Assembly (NCBI GenBank): GCA_046481785.1
Contig: JAWOJF010000070.1
Location: forward strand, 1 to 21,734
DNA from: JAWOJF01 sp046481785
GTDB lineage: Bacteria; Bacteroidota; Ignavibacteria; Ignavibacteriales; Ignavibacteriaceae
DNA: 21,734 bases
Reading direction: 5' to 3'
The notes beneath the pieces were generated by a model that saw nothing but the letters and a program-made list of their open reading frames with translations, was not told the DNA's origin and ran no database searches. The translations under genes were made by a program, and so were the position numbers. Positions 1-7,872 of this stretch are shown here, in pieces; within the stretch, counting starts at the first letter, position 1, and every line of letters starts with the position of its first letter.

Positions 1-123
1 CAGGATAAAGCAGTTATTTAGTTCTTTCTCATCTATCTTGTGAATCCTGGTTCAGAAAACTACGCTTTGCTGGCAAGTGGTTCTGATAACGTTTTCCCGC
101 AGTATCTTAGCAAGGCTATATAA

Positions 124-160
124 TACAGAATTCTTGACCGTGAATTATGGAACCATTAAT
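124..160 (+). repeat. Copy 1 of a 37-bp direct repeat
   Basis: This 37-bp unit matches 205-241 at 30 of 37 positions. Read from its first base it gives the peptide YRILDRELWNH followed by TAA. The centre-to-centre distance to copy 2 is 81 bp, exactly 27 codons, so both copies lie in the same reading frame. A TAA lies immediately upstream at 121-123, so this is not an open gene now. It may be the 3' end of a duplicated and decayed gene or part of a dispersed repeat. Confidence 0.7.
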
Positions 161-204
161 AAGTAATACAACTTGCCACGGCGAAGTGTCCTCACGAAGA
201 CAGG

Positions 205-241
205 TACAGGAGTCTTGATAGAGAGTTGTGGAACCATTAAT
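205..241 (+). repeat. Copy 2 of a 37-bp direct repeat
   Basis: This is the second copy of the unit at 124-160. It reads YRSLDRELWNH then TAA. Upstream it is open back to 160 (VIQLATAKCPHEDR then the repeat) but has no recognisable start. Of seven base differences between the copies, six do not change the amino acid. I do not recognise the peptide as part of a named family. Confidence 0.7.
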
Positions 242-573
242 CAACCTTGAGAATTAACCTCCTGAGCTGACAAATGCTGTTAGTAGTATATACCTCACTC
301 AAACCAAATAAGCCCTAAAAGAGTCCAACTAATTAGCAATATCTTTTAAAATGTAATGATATATCCCATTTTTACAGTGATGGACTTTCTGGCTGTTAAA
401 TTTAATCTTTAATCTGAAAATTAAATACGCTATTTTGTCTCTTGAAAAATTGTTTTTCATTGTTATCTTCTTTGTAAAAATAACTGGCGTTTTTTTAAAA
501 AAAGAATTACTAAGTCTTTAGAAGATTCATTCACAGAATTATTAGTTAATATATATAAGGCAGGAGTTTCAAT

Positions 574-2934
574 ATGAGAATAAAATTTTTACTGCTAACC
601 CTTCTGTTAAGCACACAAATATTTTTTGATTTATCAGCTCAGGAATTACCTTTTGTTTATGATGTTGAGAACAGGGCTGCAGATTACCCTGTGCATTTTA
701 TGCCATCAGTCGGCCAGCTTCCAACAATCCCTAACTTACCCGATCCATTTGAATGGTCTGACGGCAGAGGCCGTATTACCAGCATTCACGACTGGCAGTA
801 CAGGCGTGCGGAAATTGGTGCTGAAATTCAGAATTATGAAATTGGGGAAAAACCTGTCCGCCCGGATACCATAGAAGCCAGCTTTGCCAATGGAGTACTA
901 ACAGTAAAAGTAACTGTGAATGGCAGATCGCTAACACTGAATTCAGAAGTTATTCTTCCGGAAGGAACAGGACCATTTCCTGCGATTATTGGAATGGGAG
1001 GACCAAGCGGCAGCGTACCCGGTGACATTCTTAGTGAGCGCAATATTGCCCGTATAACTTACAATCATGATGATGTAACTACATATAATGCTGCACAAAA
1101 TTCGGACCCATATTATCAGCTTTACCCTCATCTTAACCTTACCAATACAGGGCAGTACAGCGCATGGGTATGGGGCGTAAGCCGGTTAATTGACGGACTG
1201 GAACTGGTTCAGGGTGTTCTCCCAATTGATTTAGAACATCTGGCAGTGTCAGGTTGTTCCTATGCCGGTAAAATGGCACTTTTTGCCGGAGCCTTTGATG
1301 AACGTATTGCACTTACTATTGCTTACGAATCAGGCGGCGGCGGATATACAACATGGCGCTATTCGCAGGAAATAAATAAAACTGTACGTGTGGAAACTTT
1401 AGGGAATACCAATTATGATTGGTTTAAAGACAGAATGATGGATTTTTCGAGCCAGGTTTCAAAACTTCCGGAAGATCATCACGAGTTAATGGCTATGGTG
1501 GCACCGCGTGCGTTGTTTGTAGCCGGTAATCCCAGTTATGAATGGATGGCAGATGAATCTGGTCATGTAGGCAGTAACGCAGCAAAAGAAGTTTGGAATG
1601 CTCTCGGCGTGCCTGACAGGTTTGGTTACAGCATTGTGGGCGATCATGGACATTGCGTGCCGACAGAAACTCAAATATCGGAATTTGAAGCTTTTTTGGA
1701 TAAGTTCCTTCTCGGGATTGATACTGTTAATACAAACATTGCCGTTACTCCTTACAATACTAATCTTGCTCCCTGGATTACCTGGGCAACACCGCTGCTT
1801 TCTAATGATCCTTCAACCGCTAAATGGACTTCACTAATTTATCCTGCCATTGGCCAGAGTGATATGGAGAGAAGTGTAACTTTTAGCTGGAGTGATGTAG
1901 AGGATGCTGAAAAATATATTATACAAATTACCACAGATCCCGCATTTATAAATATTGCCATAACTGATTCAACTGCCGATACAACTTTAACAATCGACAA
2001 TTTAATAGACGCCAAAAGACACTATTGGAGAGTCCGGGTAAAAAGTGCTGACGGCTCATCAGGTCCGTGGAGTGAAATATGGGATTTCTCCACATATGCA
2101 CCTATGCCGGCACAGCCTGAAATAGTTTCTGCTGATTCGATTGCAGGGGTTACTGATAGTCTTACATTCAAATGGAAGAAAGTAGAATATGCTGACAAGT
2201 ATCATATTCAGTTATCCTACAGCGAAAATTTCTCTGTTCTTGTTAAAAGAGACTCAACGGCTGATACAACCATAACTTTGGGCAAGTTTACAGAAGCAAG
2301 AAGGTACCACTGGCGTATATTATCAACAAATGTTACAGGTTCCAGTTCATGGAGTCAATCCAGTTTTTTAATATTCCTTGCACCAGAGGGGCTTAACCTG
2401 AATATTAGTGAATCAAACAAAATTAATCTTACATGGGTTGATAGATCAAAAGCTGAGAACGGATATATAATTGAACGGAAGGATGAGCAATCATCTTTTA
2501 TAGTGCTTGATACATTAGAAAGAAACTCCGGTTCATATACTGATTCAAATGTAGTACAGGGACAAACATATACATACCGGGTAAAAGCATATAAAGATAC
2601 TTTTGAAACAAACTATACAAATGAGGCCACTGTAATTTTGGTTGGTGTTGGTGGTAGAAATAGTATACCTGAAGAGTATGCCTTAAGTCAGAATTATCCC
2701 AATCCGTTTAATCCCGCTACAATCATAAAATTTGCTTTGCCTCAAGCTGCGTTAACAAAAATAACAATCTACAATCTTCTTGGTAAAGAAATTCAGACAT
2801 TGATTAATGAAGAGATAGAAGCGGGGTATCATGAAGTTAGTTTCGATGCAAGTAGTTTCCCGAGCGGAGTCTATTTCTATAGAATCCAGTCAGGAAATTT
2901 TATTCATACAAAAAAAATGATTTTAATGAAATAA
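574..2934 (+). CDS. Secreted CE15 glucuronoyl esterase-like protein with FN3 modules and T9SS tail
   Basis: This is predicted to hydrolyse the ester between 4-O-methyl-glucuronic acid of xylan and lignin alcohols, outside the cell. Residues 1-23 are a signal peptide ending in LSAQ. The alpha/beta-hydrolase domain spans roughly 60-395. It has the nucleophile motif GCSYAGK (Ser229), the YESGGGG block (Glu252), the family-typical NPSYEWMADESGH and LGVPDRFGYS stretches, and the histidine motif GDHGHC (H358 or H360). Three FN3-like beta-sandwich modules follow at about 430-508, 510-602 and 604-690. Residues 702-786 form a type A type-IX sorting tail beginning YALSQNYPNPFNP and ending in lysine-rich MILMK. 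Length is 786 residues, longer than single-domain CE15 enzymes because of the modules. AGGAG just upstream supports the start. The gene stands alone, with no neighbour in its transcription unit. CE15 assignment is strong; the exact substrate is inferred from the family. Confidence 0.9.
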   Translation: MRIKFLLLTLLLSTQIFFDLSAQELPFVYDVENRAADYPVHFMPSVGQLPTIPNLPDPFEWSDGRGRITSIHDWQYRRAEIGAEIQNYEIGEKPVRPDTIEASFANGVLTVKVTVNGRSLTLNSEVILPEGTGPFPAIIGMGGPSGSVPGDILSERNIARITYNHDDVTTYNAAQNSDPYYQLYPHLNLTNTGQYSAWVWGVSRLIDGLELVQGVLPIDLEHLAVSGCSYAGKMALFAGAFDERIALTIAYESGGGGYTTWRYSQEINKTVRVETLGNTNYDWFKDRMMDFSSQVSKLPEDHHELMAMVAPRALFVAGNPSYEWMADESGHVGSNAAKEVWNALGVPDRFGYSIVGDHGHCVPTETQISEFEAFLDKFLLGIDTVNTNIAVTPYNTNLAPWITWATPLLSNDPSTAKWTSLIYPAIGQSDMERSVTFSWSDVEDAEKYIIQITTDPAFINIAITDSTADTTLTIDNLIDAKRHYWRVRVKSADGSSGPWSEIWDFSTYAPMPAQPEIVSADSIAGVTDSLTFKWKKVEYADKYHIQLSYSENFSVLVKRDSTADTTITLGKFTEARRYHWRILSTNVTGSSSWSQSSFLIFLAPEGLNLNISESNKINLTWVDRSKAENGYIIERKDEQSSFIVLDTLERNSGSYTDSNVVQGQTYTYRVKAYKDTFETNYTNEATVILVGVGGRNSIPEEYALSQNYPNPFNPATIIKFALPQAALTKITIYNLLGKEIQTLINEEIEAGYHEVSFDASSFPSGVYFYRIQSGNFIHTKKMILMK

Positions 2935-3026
2935 GGAAGATATTCCGTTTTGAATGGTTTAAACCGCTGTTTTTTAACTTTTTGCAGAATATTTTAACAA
3001 TTCTTTCCCGTTAAAAATATAGTTGC

Positions 3027-3055
3027 TTGCATGCATGTAATACTTTTATTATATT
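3027..3055 (+). promoter_or_regulatory. Candidate promoter of the tetR gene
   Basis: TTGCAT at 3027-3032, a 17-bp spacer and TATATT at 3050-3055 resemble a housekeeping promoter (3 of 6 and 5 of 6 matches to the E. coli consensus). The operator-like inverted repeat starts at the end of the -10 box, so a bound repressor would block transcription start. Promoter rules in this phylum differ from E. coli, so this is tentative. Confidence 0.4.
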
Positions 3056-3074
3056 TTCGACTAAAATACGAAAA
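3054..3074 (+). promoter_or_regulatory. Operator-like inverted repeat O1 before tetR
   Basis: Arms TTTTCG (3054-3059) and CGAAAA (3069-3074) are perfect inverted repeats around a 9-bp spacer. The inner 18 bp (3055-3072) recur with one mismatch at 3680-3697, in front of the efflux operon. The site ends 8 bp before the tetR start codon and overlaps the candidate -10 box. This is the expected geometry of a TetR-family autoregulatory operator. Confidence 0.7.
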
Positions 3075-3082
3075 GAGTCTAA

Positions 3083-3664
3083 ATGGACAAACGAAATAAA
3101 GATGATGAAGTTAAAAATTTAATCCTGGAAGCGGCCAGAAGAGTTTTCCGGAAATGGGGATTAAAAAAATCCACAATGGAAGACATTGCACATGAAGCCG
3201 GGAAAGGGAAGAGTACTCTTTATTACTATTATAAAAGTAAAGAAGAAATTTTTGAAATATTGGCTAAAACTGAACTCTATAATATTATAGAAAAAGCAAA
3301 AGATGCAACTCAGCATATCAGTTCAGCAAAGGAAAAACTTAAAACTTATATAACCACAATGCTTATTGAAATAAAAAAGACAATAAGCATTTATCCTCTT
3401 GTTAAAGGAGAGATAAAAGGAAATAAGGAATTCCTTGATAATGTTATTAAACAATTAAATGAAAAAGAGGAAGCAATAATACTGGAGATATTAAAAGAAG
3501 GATTTAACTCCGGTGAATTTAGTTTTTTGAAAAAATCAGAATTAGCTAAAGCTGCAAATGTAATTGTAGGACTGGTAAGCGGATCTGCCGTATACTTGTT
3601 TTTTGATAATGATGATAATGAGAAAATTGATATTGTAACACGACTTATAACCGGGGGGTTATAA
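3083..3664 (+). CDS. TetR/AcrR-family transcriptional regulator
   Basis: This is a 193-residue DNA-binding repressor, of normal length for the family. The N-terminal helix-turn-helix lies at about residues 12-56: ILEAARRVFRKWG, then TMEDIAHEAGKGKSTLYYYY with the classic Y..F-type recognition helix end, then KSKEEIFEIL. The remainder is an alpha-helical ligand-binding domain with no diagnostic motif, so the inducer cannot be named. It sits directly upstream of a complete-looking RND efflux operon on the same strand, with only 35 bp between its stop and the next start. Near-identical inverted repeats lie before both this gene and the pump genes, so it most likely represses itself and the pump. 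Confidence 0.92.
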   Translation: MDKRNKDDEVKNLILEAARRVFRKWGLKKSTMEDIAHEAGKGKSTLYYYYKSKEEIFEILAKTELYNIIEKAKDATQHISSAKEKLKTYITTMLIEIKKTISIYPLVKGEIKGNKEFLDNVIKQLNEKEEAIILEILKEGFNSGEFSFLKKSELAKAANVIVGLVSGSAVYLFFDNDDNEKIDIVTRLITGGL

Positions 3665-3679
3665 AAATTTTTATAGTAC

Positions 3680-3697
3680 TTTCGACTAAAAAACGAA
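3680..3697 (+). promoter_or_regulatory. Operator-like inverted repeat O2 before the efflux operon
   Basis: Arms TTCG (3681-3684) and CGAA (3694-3697) surround the same 9-bp spacing as O1, and 17 of 18 bases match 3055-3072. A possible -10 hexamer TATAGT lies at 3672-3677, placing the site at the transcription start. It fills most of the gap between the tetR stop and the membrane-fusion gene. Immediately to the left, 3660-3675 is a perfect 16-bp AT palindrome spanning the tetR stop codon. Confidence 0.7.
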
Positions 3698-3699
3698 TA

Positions 3700-4764
3700 A
3701 TGTCCAATATAACTAAACAGAGTAGTAAAATGAAATCTAAACTTATAATTCAGTGCTTATTGATTGCAGTAATATTCTTTTCTTTTCAGGCTTGTTCAAA
3801 TAAAACTGAAGAAACAAATAATTATACTAATGTTGAAGTTGAACTTGCAGGCGGACCGGATGAGAGCCAGTCACTTGTTTACAGCGGTACAATAGAGGAA
3901 TCTGAATCCATTCCCTTAAGTTTTTCAGTTCTTGGAAATGTTAAACAAGTTCTTGTTTCTGAGGGGGATATTGTTAGGAAGGGACAACTGCTTGCAGTTC
4001 TTAACGATGAAACTTATAAAAATACATATAATATGACCCTGGCATCATATAATCAGGCCGAGGATGCCTACCAGAGGCTGCTAAAGATGTATAACAACGG
4101 TAATCTCCCTGAAATAAAATTTGTAGAAATTGAAACTGCTTTTCAGCAGGCAAAAGCTGCATCAGCTATAGCTAAAGATAATCTGGATGACTGCAAATTA
4201 TATTCACCGGTTGATGGAGTTGTAGGAAGACGTTCAATTGATCCGGGGATGAGTGCAGTACCCAATATAGCATCAATAAATATTGTGAAAATAGATAAAG
4301 TTTATGCTCGCGTAGCAGTTTCAGAAAGGGAAATTGCTTCCGTTAAAAAAGGAGATAAAGCCAAAATTAAAATTGCTGCGTTAAATGATGCAGAATATTC
4401 CGGGATAGTTGAGGAGATCGGGGTGCTTGCAGATCCTATTGCACATACTTATAAAATTAAAATAGGAATTATTAATAAAAACAAAGATATAAAACCGGGT
4501 ATGATCTGTAATGTTATTCTGGGTACAACCGGAAAAGAAACCGGGTTGGCAGTTCCTACAAGATCTGTAATGGTTGATGAGAAAGGGAAAAATTATGTGT
4601 ATGCGGTTGAGCAGAACAGAGCTGTTAAAAAATATGTTGTAACCGGGAATTTACTTAACAGCGGTACTGAAATTCTGGGCGGGTTAAACAAAGGTGATGT
4701 TGTAATTGTTTCCGGCCAACATAAATTAGCAGACAGTTCAGTTATACACATAATAAAACACTAA
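3700..4764 (+). CDS. RND efflux periplasmic adaptor (membrane-fusion lipoprotein)
   Basis: This is the periplasmic adaptor that joins the inner-membrane pump to the outer-membrane channel. It has a signal sequence ending FSFQAC, with Cys32 as the probable lipidation site. The biotinyl-lipoyl-like half motifs are GNVKQVLVSEGDIVRKGQLL and YSPVDGVVGRRSIDPGM, flanking a short alpha-helical hairpin (about 115-165). Beta-barrel and membrane-proximal domains follow, with the family-typical IKPGMICNVILG. Length 354 is normal for AcrA/MexA/CusB relatives. The start is uncertain: ATG at 3700 gives ten extra polar residues, and ATG at 3730 (MKSKLIIQCLL) gives a more typical lipoprotein signal; neither has a clear Shine-Dalgarno. 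The RND gene follows after 21 bp. Confidence 0.92.
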   Translation: MSNITKQSSKMKSKLIIQCLLIAVIFFSFQACSNKTEETNNYTNVEVELAGGPDESQSLVYSGTIEESESIPLSFSVLGNVKQVLVSEGDIVRKGQLLAVLNDETYKNTYNMTLASYNQAEDAYQRLLKMYNNGNLPEIKFVEIETAFQQAKAASAIAKDNLDDCKLYSPVDGVVGRRSIDPGMSAVPNIASINIVKIDKVYARVAVSEREIASVKKGDKAKIKIAALNDAEYSGIVEEIGVLADPIAHTYKIKIGIINKNKDIKPGMICNVILGTTGKETGLAVPTRSVMVDEKGKNYVYAVEQNRAVKKYVVTGNLLNSGTEILGGLNKGDVVIVSGQHKLADSSVIHIIKH

Positions 4765-4785
4765 GGGGATACAAAGGGGAATAAA

Positions 4786-7700
4786 ATGAAAAAGCTCACT
4801 TTACTTGAAACAATCCTTAAATACAAACAGGTTCTTCTTATTGTTACTGGCATTTTAATTATTTATGGTATTGTTGCACTTATACAAATGCCGAGGGATG
4901 AATACCCTGAATTTGCAGTACGGCAGGGAATAATTATCGGTGTTTATCCGGGTGCTTCTTCAGAACAGGTTGAAGAACAACTTACTTCAAAGGTTGAAAA
5001 TTATCTTTTCCGTTATAGTTCTGTTAACCGTGCCAAAACATATTCCATTTCAAAAGAAAATGCGATGATTATTTATGTTGAGGTTGCCGAAGAAGAAAAA
5101 GATCCTGATGCTTTCTGGGTTAAGATACGGCATGGATTAAATGAATTGAAAGGGAAACTGCCTTCAGGTGTTATGTCATTAACTGCAGATAATGATTTCG
5201 GTAATACCTCGGCTCTGCTGATTGCAGTTCAATCTGATACAAAAACATACAAGGAACTTGAAGATTATATTAAATCCTTCGAAAACAGTGTAAGGAAAAT
5301 ACCGTCTGTTTCGCGGATTAAACAATATGGATTACAGAGCGAACAGATTAACATTTACATTGACGACTCAAAGCTGACACACTATGGAATTAAACCCCTT
5401 GTAGTTCTTGCCGCACTAAAGCCGCAATCGCAAATAGGATTTGCAGGCGAAATAGATGATGGGAAATTTGTTTATCCTCTTCATATCCCGTTAAGTTTTA
5501 AAACAGAAAATGATATTGCAAATCAGATTGTATATTCTGACCCCCTGGGAAACATTATCAGGGTAAGGGATGTTGCTAAGGTTGTGCGGGAGTATGGTGA
5601 GCCTGATTCTTATGTCCGGAGTAATGGAAAAAAATGCCTCATTATTTCTCTTGAGATGCAGAGCGGCTATAACATAGTAACTTTTGGAAAAGAAGTTGCC
5701 GGCGAAATTGAAAATTTCTCCAAATCAGTTCCATCCGATGTTGAAGTAGAGACCATATCAAGTATCCCGGACGTAGTAAGTGAATCTATTACAAGTTTTC
5801 TATTTGAATTTGGTATTGCAATAGCTGCAGTTATACTTGTAACTATTTTATTACTGCCGCGCAAGGTAGCACTTGTTGCTGCATCCTCAATCCCTATCTC
5901 TGTTATTATTACACTTGGCATTATGTGGACTATGGGGATAGATCTTCATACAGTTTCCCTGGCATCCCTTATCCTGGTACTTGGAATGGTAGTGGATAAT
6001 GCTATAGTAATTGTAGATAACTATGTTGAGAAACTGGATAATGGTATTTCACCTTATGATGCAGCATCCAAAAGTGTAACTGATCTGTTTGTATCTGTGT
6101 TTTCTGCTACTTTAATTTTAATATCCTGCTTCGCTCCAATTCCGCTTTTTATGACGGGCGTTGCAAAAGATTTTGTAAATGCTATTCCAATAACAATAAC
6201 ATGTGTCCTTCTAATATCATTGTTTGTTTCCGCTGTTTTAATTCCCCTGTTCAGTTACATTTTTATAAAAACGGGGATTAAGGGAGATCCTCAAAAAGCT
6301 AAAAAGTCTACCATCCTGGATAAACTGCAGAAATTTTATGATAAAGTACTTGAAAAATCTTTTGGCAGAAAAAAACTTGTTGTTTCAGCCGGTGCCGTAT
6401 CATTCATTGCTGGTCTTGTTATTTTATCAATTACGCCGCAGCAGTCATTTCCAAAACTTGAACGGAATCAATTTGCTGTTGAAGTATTTCTGCCGGAAGG
6501 AAGCTCACTTCAGCAAACAGATGCAGTTATTCTAGATATTGAAAAGCTGTTGATGAATGATTCCCGGGTTGATGTAGTTACCTCGTTTGTTGGTACAAGT
6601 TCACCGCGGTTTCACACTATGTATGCTCCAAACTTTCCTTCAAAAAATTATGGACAGCTTATTGTCCTGACCAAAACAAATGATGCTACCCTGGAAATAC
6701 TGGATGAATACAGCAAAAAATATTCTAACCGGTATGTAAACGCAAATGTTAAATGGAAACAACTGGAGATGACCCCTGTTAAAGAGCCTGTTGAAATACG
6801 TATTTCAGGTGACAGCATTTTTGCTTTAAAACAAGTTGCCTCACGGGTTGAGCAGATACTAAATCAAACGGAAGGTATTGGCTGGGTTCGTAATGATTAT
6901 TCTCAGCCTCTGCAAACTATTAATATTGATATTAGGAAGGATGAAGCAGCCCGGCTGGGATATTCCAATTTATTACTTGGTTACTCGTTAATGGCTGGTA
7001 CAAGAGGATTACCTATTACAACAATCTGGGAGGGAGATTATCCCGTTAATGTAGCTCTGAAGGTTGATAAAAAAGTAAAAACCAATCCGGGTGATATAAG
7101 AAATCAATACATTACTTCACCCTTTCTTATATCATCTGTTCCTTTACGGCAAATTGCTGATTTAAAACCGGGCTGGACTGAAGGTCAGATTGTACGGCGT
7201 AATGGAATCAGAACTTTATCTGTAATAGCAGAAATTGACCGCAATGTTTATTTCTCAAAAGTTTTTAATAAGGCTCAGCCTGTTATTGAAGACCTGGAGC
7301 TGCCCGAAGGCATCCATATTACTTTTGGAGGCGATTATGAAAGCAATATTGAATATATAACTCCGTTTTATTTTTCTCTAACAACCAGTGTTGTTATTAT
7401 CTTCCTCATATTGATGTTTCAGTTCAGAAATATAAAGACAACTTTTTTAATTATGCTTACCATGCCCTTAACAATTTTTGGAGCAGCTTTTGGAGTATAT
7501 ATTACCGGGTACCCATTCAGCTTAACTGCCTTTATTGGCCTTATCGGGTTAATGGGTATTGTGGTCCGCAACGGGCTTATATACATCTCCTATGCTGAAG
7601 AACTTAGAAAAGAACACGGACATTCGCTTGAAGAAGCAGCATTAGCTGCCGCAAAGAGGAGGATGCGCCCGATATTTTTAACAGCCGCTGCAGCCGCTGT

Positions 7701-7872
7701 TGGAGTAATACCAATGATTTTAAGCGGTTCATCATTGTGGGGCCCTATAGGTGCAGTGATATGTTTCGGGCTTATTTTTGGTTTGGTTTTATCATTAATA
7801 GTACTTCCGGTACTCTATTATTTATTCCACAAAAATGATTTTGAAAATATCCCGGAAGGGGAGTTATTATGA
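4786..7872 (+). CDS. RND-family efflux transporter, inner-membrane permease
   Basis: This is a proton-driven pump of the AcrB type, expected to export drugs, bile-like compounds or other amphiphiles. Its 1028 residues match the family size. It starts with a first TM helix (about 15-34) and MPRDEYPEF, and shows the large periplasmic loops and two bundles of TM helices (about 335-500 and 850-1015). In TM4 the sequence GMVVDNAIVIVDN keeps the first Asp (D404) but has Asn405 where AcrB has its second. In TM10, VVRNGLIYISYAEE has Arg928 in place of the AcrB lysine. AGGGGA precedes the ATG. The stop overlaps the next gene's ATG (ATGA at 7869-7872), indicating translational coupling with the TolC-like gene. 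The substrate cannot be read from sequence. Confidence 0.94.
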   Translation: MKKLTLLETILKYKQVLLIVTGILIIYGIVALIQMPRDEYPEFAVRQGIIIGVYPGASSEQVEEQLTSKVENYLFRYSSVNRAKTYSISKENAMIIYVEVAEEEKDPDAFWVKIRHGLNELKGKLPSGVMSLTADNDFGNTSALLIAVQSDTKTYKELEDYIKSFENSVRKIPSVSRIKQYGLQSEQINIYIDDSKLTHYGIKPLVVLAALKPQSQIGFAGEIDDGKFVYPLHIPLSFKTENDIANQIVYSDPLGNIIRVRDVAKVVREYGEPDSYVRSNGKKCLIISLEMQSGYNIVTFGKEVAGEIENFSKSVPSDVEVETISSIPDVVSESITSFLFEFGIAIAAVILVTILLLPRKVALVAASSIPISVIITLGIMWTMGIDLHTVSLASLILVLGMVVDNAIVIVDNYVEKLDNGISPYDAASKSVTDLFVSVFSATLILISCFAPIPLFMTGVAKDFVNAIPITITCVLLISLFVSAVLIPLFSYIFIKTGIKGDPQKAKKSTILDKLQKFYDKVLEKSFGRKKLVVSAGAVSFIAGLVILSITPQQSFPKLERNQFAVEVFLPEGSSLQQTDAVILDIEKLLMNDSRVDVVTSFVGTSSPRFHTMYAPNFPSKNYGQLIVLTKTNDATLEILDEYSKKYSNRYVNANVKWKQLEMTPVKEPVEIRISGDSIFALKQVASRVEQILNQTEGIGWVRNDYSQPLQTINIDIRKDEAARLGYSNLLLGYSLMAGTRGLPITTIWEGDYPVNVALKVDKKVKTNPGDIRNQYITSPFLISSVPLRQIADLKPGWTEGQIVRRNGIRTLSVIAEIDRNVYFSKVFNKAQPVIEDLELPEGIHITFGGDYESNIEYITPFYFSLTTSVVIIFLILMFQFRNIKTTFLIMLTMPLTIFGAAFGVYITGYPFSLTAFIGLIGLMGIVVRNGLIYISYAEELRKEHGHSLEEAALAAAKRRMRPIFLTAAAAAVGVIPMILSGSSLWGPIGAVICFGLIFGLVLSLIVLPVLYYLFHKNDFENIPEGELL

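Larger units (their letters stand above)
1..573. other. Spacer without an intact gene, carrying a decayed repeat
   Basis: I see no intact gene in this stretch. The left part (about 1-240) has a mixed base composition and short open segments in the first + frame, broken by stops at 19-21, 121-123, 157-159 and 238-240. It includes a duplicated 37-bp unit, listed separately. The right part (about 250-560) is very AT-rich and contains a 7T-7A palindrome at 490-503. A purine-rich AGGAG just before 574 serves as the ribosome binding site of the esterase gene. The left part looks like gene remnants or a dispersed intergenic element; the right part is probably the promoter region of the esterase, though I could not pick out a convincing -35/-10 pair. 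Confidence 0.6.

Noticed and set aside
1..130. A + strand frame reading into SILARLYNTEFLTVNYGTINK as a gene end
   Set aside because: It is open for only about 40 codons, has no recognisable family, and its frame is not conserved between the two repeat copies.
490..503. TTTTTTTAAAAAAA as a terminator
   Set aside because: It is a pure A/T palindrome without a GC stem or separate T-tail and lies upstream of a gene with none ending nearby.
2956..2965. GGTTTAAACC palindrome after the CE15 gene as a terminator
   Set aside because: Only three pairs could form around a four-base loop, although T-runs follow; too weak to call.
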